This document shows positions 16,495 through 22,566 of a DNA stretch of 22,566 bases, piece after piece. A program made the translations under genes and the position numbers. The notes beneath the pieces were generated by a model. It was given only the letters and a program-made list of their open reading frames with translations, did no database searches and was not told the origin of the DNA. Each line of letters opens with the position of its first letter. Positions within the stretch are counted from its first letter, which is position 1. Source of the stretch: JAFAGX01 sp035623255 (lineage in GTDB: Bacteria; Acidobacteriota; Terriglobia; Terriglobales; Acidobacteriaceae); assembly GCA_035623255.1 (NCBI GenBank), contig DASPTU010000038.1:1-22566 (forward strand), in the 5' to 3' direction.

Positions 16495-17291
16495 GATTTT
16501 TCGGGGAAAGGCCTCCGCGACTGTACTCTCGACGGCACTTCTACAAGTGACGAACACAAATGGTCAAGCAACTGTTGCGCCGCACCTTGCTCGGCATTCT
16601 TTTTCGTAGAACCCTGCGCCCGGCCAACGAACTCTGGTTTAGCGGGATCGCCACTCGCCAAACGAGCCTCAACCGTGAAGGTTTTGCTGTGCTCCGGCCC
16701 CTGCTCGTTTACCAGAACATAGAGTGGCTGCGGCCGACCCACGGCTTGCAGTTTTTCCTGGAGCGCCGATTTGAAGTCGGTCAGTGGAAGACTGCTGCCG
16801 TTCCGGGAAATGCGCTCCAGTTCGGGAGCGATGACGTGGGCTACGACAACACGGCGAACGATTTCCAGGCCACCGTCGATATACATAGCTCCGAGGACCG
16901 CCTCCAAAGCATCCACCAACATGGCGGTTTTGTGCCGCCCTCCACTTTTCTCCTCGCCTCGACCCAGTCGCAGGAATTGGCCCAGGTCAAACCGCTGTGC
17001 TACCCGGATAAGATGCTTTTCGCTGACCAGATGCGCGCGCAGCTTTGATAATGCACCCTCGCGGAAGTGAGGAAACCTTAGGAACAACTCCTCGGTTGTA
17101 ATCAAGCCCAAAACCGCGTCGCCCAGAAACTCAAGTTGCTCGTTATCGGCGGCCCGTGTTCCCGGCGAAGCTGAGGTTAGCTCAGTTTCGCGCGCCTGCG
17201 AACTGTGCGTAAGTGCCTGTTCGAGCAGCTCCGGCCGCAAGAATTGGTAACCGAGGGTTTGTTCTAGTTCGGCAGTGTTGCGGAACTTCAT
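16491..17291 (-). CDS. rnc: Ribonuclease III
   Basis: Cytoplasmic double-strand-specific endoribonuclease that matures rRNA precursors and processes mRNA and antisense RNA. In 266 residues: the RNase III signature NEQLEFLGDAVLG (from 50, with E54 and D58), second acidic pair D127 and E130 (DALEAVLGAMYIDGG), and a C-terminal double-stranded RNA-binding domain (about 172-243, DFKSALQEKLQA and GSTKKNAEQGAAQQLL). All four acidic residues are present. A Ser/Thr-rich insert (TELTSASPGTRAAD) precedes the signature, and a basic tail (RVQSRRPFPEKS) follows. The ATG at 17291 gives the canonical N-terminus; a GAGGAG lies 18 nt upstream, farther than usual. It overlaps the next gene by ATGA and starts 80 bp after a secreted TPR gene. 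Confidence 0.97.
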   Translation of the reverse strand: MKFRNTAELEQTLGYQFLRPELLEQALTHSSQARETELTSASPGTRAADNEQLEFLGDAVLGLITTEELFLRFPHFREGALSKLRAHLVSEKHLIRVAQRFDLGQFLRLGRGEEKSGGRHKTAMLVDALEAVLGAMYIDGGLEIVRRVVVAHVIAPELERISRNGSSLPLTDFKSALQEKLQAVGRPQPLYVLVNEQGPEHSKTFTVEARLASGDPAKPEFVGRAQGSTKKNAEQGAAQQLLDHLCSSLVEVPSRVQSRRPFPEKS

Positions 17292-17371
17292 CGTGGAAAA
17301 GCGAAAGTACTCCTCACAAAGTAGAAAGTGGCAGCAATTTTGAACACTACTTCAGTCAATCAACTTCGCGG

Positions 17372-18286
17372 CTACTGCGAAGATGGATTGGAATTTTGAG
17401 CCGCACCAGCAGGCGGTTTGGACGGCGCCTGCGGGGTACCACCGGTAAGCTGCACCAATCGATCGCGCTCCCGGCGTGCCAAAGTTCCAGCGGAAGTATT
17501 CTCCTGAGTCAGATCCACGGCCCGATTGGCTTCTTTGAGAGCTTCGGGATACTTCCCCTGGTTATCCAATGCGATTGCCAGGCGCAGCACTACAACCGGA
17601 TCTGGCTGGGCGGGCAAAGCGTCAATCGATTTGCGAAACTGACTTTCAGCCTCGACGTAGTTCTTCTGGTTAAATGCAATTGTTCCGAGAACGGAATACG
17701 CAGAAGAACGCAAATACCCCTTATAGGCTTCTATTTTTTCTTGTGGGGTTCCTGCCGGAATTGCGACGTCAGTGTCGACGGTCTGCAGGGCGTGTTGCGC
17801 ATCTTTCTGAGCCTCGGCGAAACGCTGGTCTTTATCCAGGTCGCTGTCGCGTGTCCGTTCCGCAATCACTTCCGCTGCGCCGATGAGAGCTTCCGGATCA
17901 TCCGGGTCAATCTGTAAGACTTTTTGGGCCATCTGGGCCATCTTCTCGGCATTGTTGGTGGATTGATAATCGTGCATGGCAGCCCGATAGAGAAGGACAC
18001 GGAGTTCGCTGTCGGGGAATTTGGCGGCGAAGTCATCCGCCGATTTTTCCATGGCTGATGGATCGTTCGCATTCTTCACGGCTGCCTGGTAGGCGTCGAA
18101 CTCCGGTTGCGTTTTGGCCTGAGGTGGACGTTTGCCTGCCGGAGGGGTTGTGGTTTGCTGAGACGTCCCGGCTTGGCTGCCTGCTTGCGTCGGTTGCTTC
18201 TGTTGATTCGGCGTTTGTTGCGCTTGCTGGGCAAGCGCAAAACCGGGCAATGCCAGCAAAAGCAGGAACAGCGGTAGTCGTTTCAT
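17372..18286 (-). CDS. Secreted TPR protein with Gln-rich N-terminal linker
   Basis: A 304-residue exported protein. The signal peptide (1-19, MKRLPLFLLLLALPGFALA, cleavage before QQ) is followed by a low-complexity Gln/Thr/Pro linker (about 20-60) and then helical TPR-like repeats (about 65-280), such as AMEKSADDFAAKFPDSELRV, NAEKMAQMAQKVLQIDPDDP and YVEAESQFRKSIDALPAQPD, ending in an Asn/Ser/Pro tail. No enzymatic motif is seen. The start ATG at 18286 has GGAGAG at good spacing; an open frame extends to 18343 but adds nothing plausible. Probably a periplasmic interaction scaffold, in the same transcription direction as the TPR gene upstream (gap 53 bp) and rnc downstream. Confidence 0.85.
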   Translation of the reverse strand: MKRLPLFLLLLALPGFALAQQAQQTPNQQKQPTQAGSQAGTSQQTTTPPAGKRPPQAKTQPEFDAYQAAVKNANDPSAMEKSADDFAAKFPDSELRVLLYRAAMHDYQSTNNAEKMAQMAQKVLQIDPDDPEALIGAAEVIAERTRDSDLDKDQRFAEAQKDAQHALQTVDTDVAIPAGTPQEKIEAYKGYLRSSAYSVLGTIAFNQKNYVEAESQFRKSIDALPAQPDPVVVLRLAIALDNQGKYPEALKEANRAVDLTQENTSAGTLARRERDRLVQLTGGTPQAPSKPPAGAAQNSNPSSQ

Positions 18287-18339
18287 GTTCTCTCCTCGCC
18301 TGCGAATGTGGTTAAGGCGTACCGATACTGAATGCTGCC

Positions 18340-19860
18340 TCAATTGTTGGTCTCCGGGGACCGTCTCGGCGGTTCGTAAGGCTGCTGAATGCCACGCTCA
18401 GCCGCGGCCTTAGCCTCCGGCAGGGTGACGCTCGCGTTCAGCGCCGCACGGTAATGGTCGAGCGCTGCCGCACGGTTCTCCTGCAGATCAAAGATTCTTC
18501 CCAAGTAGATGTGCGACCATGCGACGACTCTTGGTTCTCTGGCAACACCAAGGGCTTGCTCAAAATAATTTCGGGCCCCTTGCATGTCACGATTCATGGT
18601 CGCCACCTGGGCCAGGATGAAAAAAGCCCTGCCGTGGTCTTCTTTGTTTGCTTGTAGCGCCTCTTGAGCGAGTTTCTTCGCATTCTCGGTGTCGCCAGCA
18701 GAGAGCCGCTGTTCAGCCGTGACCAGCAGTTTGGGCTGCGCGGGTCGCGTCAAACGCACCAACTCAGGATCTGCCTTAGCCGCGAAATGCACTTGCGCCG
18801 CCCGCTTCTGTTCCTTTCCAACATCGATGCCGAAGAGCCAATCGCTGTAAGTGTTACGCAAGCCTGTCGGACTTTTCTCGAATTGAAGCAGCGCATCATA
18901 GAAATAGGGTGCCAGGATGTATCCCTGCTCTGCAGCTTGCTGAACCGCAACCTGTCGTTCGGTGTCGGGCGTTTTGGGGGGCAACCCGATTCTAGCTTCG
19001 ATCGCGCGAATCAAAGATTCGGTGACCAGAAGCGATACGTCGTTCTTGAAGCTATCGTCCATCGGTGCCTTCTTCACCTGGTCCAACAACGGCCTCAAGC
19101 GGTCCATGCTTGCCGGATACTTCATTGCAAGTGGATCCAGCAAATAATGGAGATACGTATGGCGGATCTGCTCAATCTTGACAGTCGGATTGGCGCCGGG
19201 TGAAATCACTACATAGTAGTCAGTTCCGTAATTACGAGCGTTGGTCTGACCGGGAGGACCCATGGGATCGAGATATACCGTGAAAGCGCGCCCCAGGTAA
19301 CCCGCGGAAGGCAGCTTCAGGTAAACCTCCGTGTCGAACAAAACTTTGGAGAGCGGTTCATGATATTGGGTGGTCAGGGCCGAATAAGCGTACTTATGAC
19401 TCTCCCAAATGCTATGCAGGCCGGCGACATCGTAGAACTTTTGGACGATAGGAACGAAGCCGGACACCTGGATAGCGTCGGGCGGCAGATCTGCCTCTTT
19501 CACCTTGAGCTGAAACCCCGGAGGACCCTCGAGAAACAAGGCGAGGGAAACATATTGCGCCAAGGTTCGTGACGGGTCGCCTTGCAAATGCTCCTGATAG
19601 TACCGGCAGAGGAGCTGGGTCTGTTCTTTGGCCTGGTCGAAGGTTTGGCTCGCTTTTGCGACTTCATTTCGGACCTGAACACGTAAAGGCGCCGAAGCAT
19701 TCAACTCGTCGTCGTAGCCACACGCGTTGATCGCAGTCAAAACGGTGAATAGAGTCTCGCTCGTATCAAGCGAGACTGGCATGGTGCTCTCTCCCAGAGC
19801 CACCCGCGCCACTATGCTGAGCAGAATGGCGATAGTCACGCTTCGAAACTTGGAGCCCAG
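18340..19860 (-). CDS. Exported TPR protein with a degenerate metallopeptidase-like region
   Basis: About 499-506 residues. From the GTG at 19839 the protein starts with a hydrophobic stretch lacking positive charge; from an in-frame CTG at 19860, 4 nt after GGAGG, it gains a KFR n-region and a normal signal peptide (SVTIAILLSIVARVALGE). I give the CTG as the likely start; GTG is the fallback. Residues about 25-290 (GTG numbering) hold RHTYLHYLLDPLAMKYP with H227 and H231, resembling the HExxH...NPL region of DUF4932-like gluzincins but with Thr for the catalytic Glu, and a downstream LVTESLIRAIEAR (E274). Residues about 375-480 are TPRs (GRAFFILAQVATMNRDMQGA, YLGRIFDLQENRAAALDHY). A non-catalytic binding protein seems likely; the family link is inference. 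Confidence 0.7.
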   Translation of the reverse strand: MGSKFRSVTIAILLSIVARVALGESTMPVSLDTSETLFTVLTAINACGYDDELNASAPLRVQVRNEVAKASQTFDQAKEQTQLLCRYYQEHLQGDPSRTLAQYVSLALFLEGPPGFQLKVKEADLPPDAIQVSGFVPIVQKFYDVAGLHSIWESHKYAYSALTTQYHEPLSKVLFDTEVYLKLPSAGYLGRAFTVYLDPMGPPGQTNARNYGTDYYVVISPGANPTVKIEQIRHTYLHYLLDPLAMKYPASMDRLRPLLDQVKKAPMDDSFKNDVSLLVTESLIRAIEARIGLPPKTPDTERQVAVQQAAEQGYILAPYFYDALLQFEKSPTGLRNTYSDWLFGIDVGKEQKRAAQVHFAAKADPELVRLTRPAQPKLLVTAEQRLSAGDTENAKKLAQEALQANKEDHGRAFFILAQVATMNRDMQGARNYFEQALGVAREPRVVAWSHIYLGRIFDLQENRAAALDHYRAALNASVTLPEAKAAAERGIQQPYEPPRRSPETNN

Positions 19861-19864
19861 AGAA

Positions 19865-19869
19865 CCTCC
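19865..19869 (-). promoter_or_regulatory. Shine-Dalgarno that favours a CTG start
   Basis: GGAGG on the minus strand (19869-19865), 4 nt before an in-frame CTG (19860) and 25 nt before the GTG at 19839. No ribosome binding site lies near the GTG, and no ATG, GTG or TTG exists between the upstream in-frame stop and 19839. The spacing to CTG is slightly short. Confidence 0.4.
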
Positions 19870-19984
19870 GATGAAGGCTTGAATTGTGCGAGCTACTTGT
19901 CAGTTTAAGAGCTTCCGGGCGGAGGGTCAACAAAACGGGCGTATTGCACCTTGGTTAGAGTGGAAGGCGCAACCCGGTGAGCGA

Positions 19985-20647
19985 TCAGCCTTTAACACTG
20001 ATCTTGGAGAATGACAACACCGCCGTTCCCGCTGTCGGTCTTCCCATAAAAGTGGCTGGACGAAAAGTAGTGAAGATCAGGACGTTCTTGAGTTGGGTCG
20101 GGAGGTCCTTCGGCTGCTGCGGATTGGAGAGCACACGGTAATCCTGAACGCGGCCATTGGAATCCACGTAAGCCTCGATAACCACCTGGTCATCCTTGAT
20201 CTCTGTGAGCTGATTGCTGAACTCGGAATGCTCCAGTTGGGGTGCTGTGTTGAGCAGAATAGGAACATCAGAACCAGCGCGCAAGGGAAGTGCAAGGAAT
20301 CCCATCAGGAACACAAAGATCACGACTGCGCTAGCCAGTCCCGCAGTAGCGGGTACCATAAATCCGTTGATTGCATTCTCCAGCCGAATCCACAGACCAT
20401 ACAGATACGGTTGACGAGACCGCGCGACTTCGCGCGAAATTGCGAGCCGGAGCCTTAGCGCGAGGTCATCTGGTGCCTTGCGACGGCCGATGCTTGTCAG
20501 TAATTGCTGCGTTCGCCGGAGCGATTCATACTCGCATTTGCAAGGATCGCAGGTCTCAAGATGCTGACCAAGCTTGAGCATTTGGCCACCCGTGAGGATA
20601 CCGTCGAGGTACGGCGAGAGCAAAGAAATGGCCTGAGGGCAATTCAT
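19985..20647 (-). CDS. Zinc-finger anti-sigma factor with TonB-like C-terminal domain
   Basis: A 220-residue membrane protein that probably holds the ECF sigma factor inactive. The cytoplasmic N-terminus is a zf-HC2 domain: C3, H29, C33 and C36 (HLETCDPC) form the expected zinc site. A single membrane helix runs about 97-121. The periplasmic part (about 150-218) resembles the TonB C-terminal/energy-transducer fold: VVIEAYVDSNGRVQDYRVLS, a Pro-containing helix LPTQLKNVLIFTTFRPATF and a final strand TAVLSFS. The ATG overlaps the sigma factor stop as ATGA, with the pair encoded in the usual sigma then anti-sigma order. The extracytoplasmic domain may sense a periplasmic signal; that is inference. 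Confidence 0.85.
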   Translation of the reverse strand: MNCPQAISLLSPYLDGILTGGQMLKLGQHLETCDPCKCEYESLRRTQQLLTSIGRRKAPDDLALRLRLAISREVARSRQPYLYGLWIRLENAINGFMVPATAGLASAVVIFVFLMGFLALPLRAGSDVPILLNTAPQLEHSEFSNQLTEIKDDQVVIEAYVDSNGRVQDYRVLSNPQQPKDLPTQLKNVLIFTTFRPATFMGRPTAGTAVLSFSKISVKG

Positions 20648-21390
20648 GATGCGACCTCGAACGCTTCTTCGCCACGGCGAGCTCGTGAAGTACCTTGGGG
20701 CTTGCGCTTCTCCGGTGGAGCTTCAAGGCCCAGTTCCGTGCCTGCCTCACGGACGTATGCGCTGAGGCGATGTTTTAGAGCCTGCCTTCCGCGAGTTATG
20801 CGGGACTTTACGGTGCCCAGTGATACCTGAGTGATCTCCGCAATCTCCTCGTAGGACATTTCTTCGAGATCGCGTAGAACCACGGCGCTGCGGTACGGCT
20901 CAGGTACCTTGCGCACTTCCTCTTCGACCCGAGCCCGAACCTCTTCCTGGGCAACCCGGTCAAATGGCGAATCGTCCTGATCCATCAAGCAATCCCTGAG
21001 GGCGGCGGCAGTATTGTCGGAGTGCTCGGCCACGGCAGGATCGATCGAAGTTTCCCGCGATTTGTGGCGAAACCACCAGCGGCGCCGATTGGAAGCTTCG
21101 TGGAGCGCGATACGATAAATCCAAGTCTTCAGACTGGACTCGCCATGAAAATGCTTCATCCCGCGAAAGACTTTTAGAAAGACTTCCTGAGTGGTATCGG
21201 CAGCATCGGAGGGATCACTCACCATCCGGAAGACCAGGTTGTAGATCGGCTGCTGGAATTCGCCGATCAACCAGGCATAGGCTTCCTCGGATCCGGCCTT
21301 CAGTTCGGCCACAACCGCCGACTCTTGGGCGCGGATTCCAATTGCTCCGGCTAGATCACCCAATGTAGCTACTCCCGCCATAACCCTCAT
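20644..21390 (-). CDS. ECF (RpoE-type) RNA polymerase sigma factor
   Basis: A 248-residue extracytoplasmic function sigma factor. Region 2 lies at about 38-105 (AYAWLIGEFQQPIYNLVFRM, DTTQEVFLKVFRG, SSLKTWIYRIALHEASNRRR), an acidic linker at about 113-150, and region 4 at about 155-210 (VPEPYRSAVVLRDLEEMSYE, VSLGTVKSRITRGRQALK). A basic, disordered tail of about 40 residues is longer than usual. Start choice: ATG at 21390 with GGAG 8 nt upstream; alternatives are GTG at 21420 and ATG at 21381. A TATAAT at 21408-21403 lies inside the longer frame, arguing against the GTG. It overlaps the anti-sigma gene by ATGA and is the first gene of the minus-strand run reaching to 11428. Confidence 0.93.
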   Translation of the reverse strand: MRVMAGVATLGDLAGAIGIRAQESAVVAELKAGSEEAYAWLIGEFQQPIYNLVFRMVSDPSDAADTTQEVFLKVFRGMKHFHGESSLKTWIYRIALHEASNRRRWWFRHKSRETSIDPAVAEHSDNTAAALRDCLMDQDDSPFDRVAQEEVRARVEEEVRKVPEPYRSAVVLRDLEEMSYEEIAEITQVSLGTVKSRITRGRQALKHRLSAYVREAGTELGLEAPPEKRKPQGTSRARRGEEAFEVAS

Positions 21391-21402
21391 GGCGTAAGCT
21401 CC

Positions 21403-21408
21403 ATTATA
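21403..21408 (-). promoter_or_regulatory. Perfect -10 hexamer at the sigma factor start
   Basis: TATAAT on the minus strand (21408-21403), 12 nt before the ATG at 21390. No good -35 is seen 16-18 nt upstream and no extended TGn. If used, the leader would be only a few nucleotides and the GGAG at 21402-21399 would not be transcribed. Confidence 0.3.
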
Positions 21409-21538
21409 GGGCGATTCCACTGCTCGTGCTCTAGTGATTCGGCCATAGTGCTACTAAGAATTCCCCATCCTTATAGACCCCACCACACGATTGCAGGTTC
21501 CAAGTGCAGAACGTGCGAATTCAAGTACTTGCATAGGT

Positions 21539-21561
21539 CGCCCTCTCGGATGAAAAGGGCG
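21539..21561 (-). terminator. Weak hairpin downstream of the coiled-coil gene
   Basis: CGCCCT (21539-21544) pairs with AGGGCG (21556-21561) around an 11-nt loop, about 50 nt past the stop at 21610. There is no U tract on the minus strand, so it is at best a weak terminator or mRNA-stabilising hairpin. Nothing else was seen in the 219-bp gap 21391-21609. Confidence 0.25.
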
Positions 21562-21609
21562 AGCGGGCATTTCACCATTGAGGAATACTCGTGTTCAGGT
21601 CTTGAACTT

Positions 21610-22374
21610 CTACTGGGGTGGATTCTGTGGGTTCTGCGTCTGTGTCTGGGGGTTGGATTGGGGAGCCGGGCTCGGCTTCTGTTGAGTAGTGGGGTTTACC
21701 GGTTTCGTAGTCTTGGGTGATTTCTTTTTCACCGGCTTTGGAGGCGTTTCGGTGTCGTCAACGATGGTCTTCTTCGGCGGCGCCGTTGCGGCCTGCCGGG
21801 CGGTCTGCAGAGTCTGGACCTCAGTTCGCAACCTCGTCAACTCGGCCTCTTTGCCGTTCGCCAAAGCGTCCATACGGTCAGCAAAGGATCGGCGAGATCT
21901 TTCCAGGGCACTCAGATCGTTTTGCAGAGATTGAAATTCGTCGCGCGAGCCAAATGCCCCGGCCGATTCAACCACGGAACCAAACACTCCATAAAGTGCA
22001 TCCAGATTTCGATAGAGTTCAAAAGTCGTAGCGATGTTCTCAGGGGAATTCCGCAGCCGGGACACAATCTCAGGTAGCGCGTTTTGCAGATTGCGTTCAA
22101 GGGATGCGACATCTTCCTGGGTGGCTCGTTTGGTGTTTCCGTCGGTCTTCCATTTTTCGATGCGTAATTTCGCCAGATCCAACTGCGTTGCTTGCGACAT
22201 TTGCTCCAACTGCGAAAGCATGAGATTCAGTTCACTGATAGAAGAGTATGGGACCGGGGCCGCGCTTCCCACTGGCGGCGCCTGCGGTGCTTCCGCGACC
22301 GGTGCTTGCGCTGCCGCAAAGCAGGCCAGGAGAAGAGCGAAGCAAACGCACTTAAAAGCGAACCCGAGCTTCAT
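21610..22374 (-). CDS. Secreted coiled-coil protein with Pro/Gln-rich tail, function unknown
   Basis: Not assigned to a known family. The 254-residue protein has a signal peptide (about 1-22, KCVCFALLLACFAAA, cleavage before QAP), an Ala/Pro linker (about 23-42), a helical, partly coiled-coil body (about 45-205, including ISELNLMLSQLEQMSQATQL and a charged run ALANGKEAELTRLRTEVQTL), then a low-complexity Lys/Pro/Thr/Gln tail of about 45 residues. The start is ATG at 22374, just before the signal peptide; a longer frame to 22452 is Cys/Glu-rich and unconvincing. There is no Shine-Dalgarno, but a promoter-like pair at 22390-22418 predicts a very short leader. It is probably periplasmic or surface-linked. 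It sits between the sigma operon and a divergent tRNA gene. Confidence 0.8.
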   Translation of the reverse strand: MKLGFAFKCVCFALLLACFAAAQAPVAEAPQAPPVGSAAPVPYSSISELNLMLSQLEQMSQATQLDLAKLRIEKWKTDGNTKRATQEDVASLERNLQNALPEIVSRLRNSPENIATTFELYRNLDALYGVFGSVVESAGAFGSRDEFQSLQNDLSALERSRRSFADRMDALANGKEAELTRLRTEVQTLQTARQAATAPPKKTIVDDTETPPKPVKKKSPKTTKPVNPTTQQKPSPAPQSNPQTQTQNPQNPPQ

Positions 22375-22389
22375 GCAGATGATACTGTC

Positions 22390-22418
22390 AGCATACCGAT
22401 TTTCGTGTTCTTCGTAAA
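22390..22418 (-). promoter_or_regulatory. Predicted promoter of the coiled-coil protein gene
   Basis: On the minus strand TTTACG (22418-22413) and TATGCT (22395-22390) are 17 nt apart, each a 4/6 match to consensus. Initiation about 7 nt downstream would leave a leader of roughly 8-10 nt before the ATG at 22374, in line with the missing ribosome binding site. Confidence 0.4.
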
Positions 22419-22442
22419 TTAGAAGACAGGAGCATCCTGAGT

Positions 22443-22471
22443 TTGACTCCACGGTCGGCGTGAGCGAAAAT
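22443..22471 (+). promoter_or_regulatory. Predicted promoter of tRNA-Ala
   Basis: TTGACT (22443-22448, 5/6) and GAAAAT (22466-22471, 4/6) are 17 nt apart, ending 19 nt before the first base of the tRNA. Position and spacing suit a tRNA promoter. It is divergent from the promoter at 22390-22418. Confidence 0.5.
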
Positions 22472-22490
22472 TAAGGCATCCTTCCGGTAT

Positions 22491-22566
22491 GGGCCTGTGG
22501 CGCAGTTGGGAGCGCGCTTCCATGGCATGGAAGAGGTCGTCGGTTCGAACCCGACCAGGTCCACCA
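22491..22566 (+). tRNA. tRNA-Ala (anticodon GGC), CCA encoded
   Basis: 76 nt fold into a full cloverleaf. The acceptor stem GGGCCTG/CAGGTCC carries the G3:U70 wobble pair that is the alanine identity element. The D arm is GCGC/GCGC, the anticodon stem CTTCC/GGAAG has loop ATGGCAT (anticodon GGC, with the A32-U38 pair common in tRNA-Ala GGC), and the T arm is GTCGG-TTCGAAC-CCGAC. The discriminator A and CCA are encoded, and the gene ends on the last base of the window. It reads GCC/GCU alanine codons. Confidence 0.98.

Noticed and set aside
16495..16557. Longer start for the first lepB gene
   Set aside because: The extra 21 residues lie inside rnc and do not fit signal peptidase N-termini; the ATGA overlap at 16494 is more natural.
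1..22566. Mobile elements, CRISPR arrays, integrated phage
   Set aside because: No transposase or integrase motifs, no regularly spaced repeats, and no phage-like genes were seen; the tRNA at the right edge has no visible att duplication in the window.

Overview
The window looks like a chromosomal segment of an Acidobacteriota bacterium, probably class Terriglobia (Koribacter-like). This rests on moderately high GC, many secreted TPR proteins with Gln/Pro-rich segments, an ECF sigma / zinc-finger anti-sigma pair, a UB2H-type class A PBP, and an rnc next to tandem signal peptidase genes. The taxonomic call is inference. No insertion sequence, phage gene, CRISPR array or resistance cassette is visible; this is mostly housekeeping and cell-envelope DNA.

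Layout. At 1-980 there is a probable terminator of an upstream gene, a minus-strand GlsB/YeaQ-type membrane protein with its own promoter and terminator, and a gene-poor stretch with two inverted repeats and a possible 26-codon membrane micro-ORF. At 992-6793 a plus-strand cluster holds prolyl-tRNA synthetase (proS), a small single-pass membrane protein, a bifunctional class A penicillin-binding protein of PBP1b architecture, and an exported TPR protein. A long-stem terminator follows at about 6900. At 7051-11424 lies a full-length Lhr-type helicase, whose likely promoter predicts an almost leaderless mRNA.

From 21390 down to 11428 all genes are on the minus strand in one close-packed run: ECF sigma factor, anti-sigma factor with a TonB-like C-terminus, a TPR protein with a degenerate HExxH-like site, a secreted TPR protein, rnc, two lepB paralogues, an AsmA-like protein and an M23 (LytM) peptidase. 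Three junctions (sigma/anti-sigma, rnc/lepB, lepB/AsmA) are ATGA stop-start overlaps, which suggests translational coupling. The M23 gene converges on lhr with 3 bp between stop codons. At the right end are a minus-strand secreted coiled-coil protein and a plus-strand tRNA-Ala(GGC) with encoded CCA, ending at the last base of the window.

Functionally the window is dominated by envelope biogenesis: peptidoglycan synthesis, a peptidoglycan hydrolase or activator, signal peptide removal, an AsmA-like inner-membrane/periplasmic protein, and exported TPR scaffolds, plus a sigma/anti-sigma switch at the head of the minus-strand run. No wholly new system is proven. The best leads are the degenerate metallopeptidase-like TPR protein with a probable CTG start, the sigma-headed envelope gene run with its anti-sigma/TonB-like fusion, the structured RNA region at 6840-6957, and the micro-ORF at 735-815.
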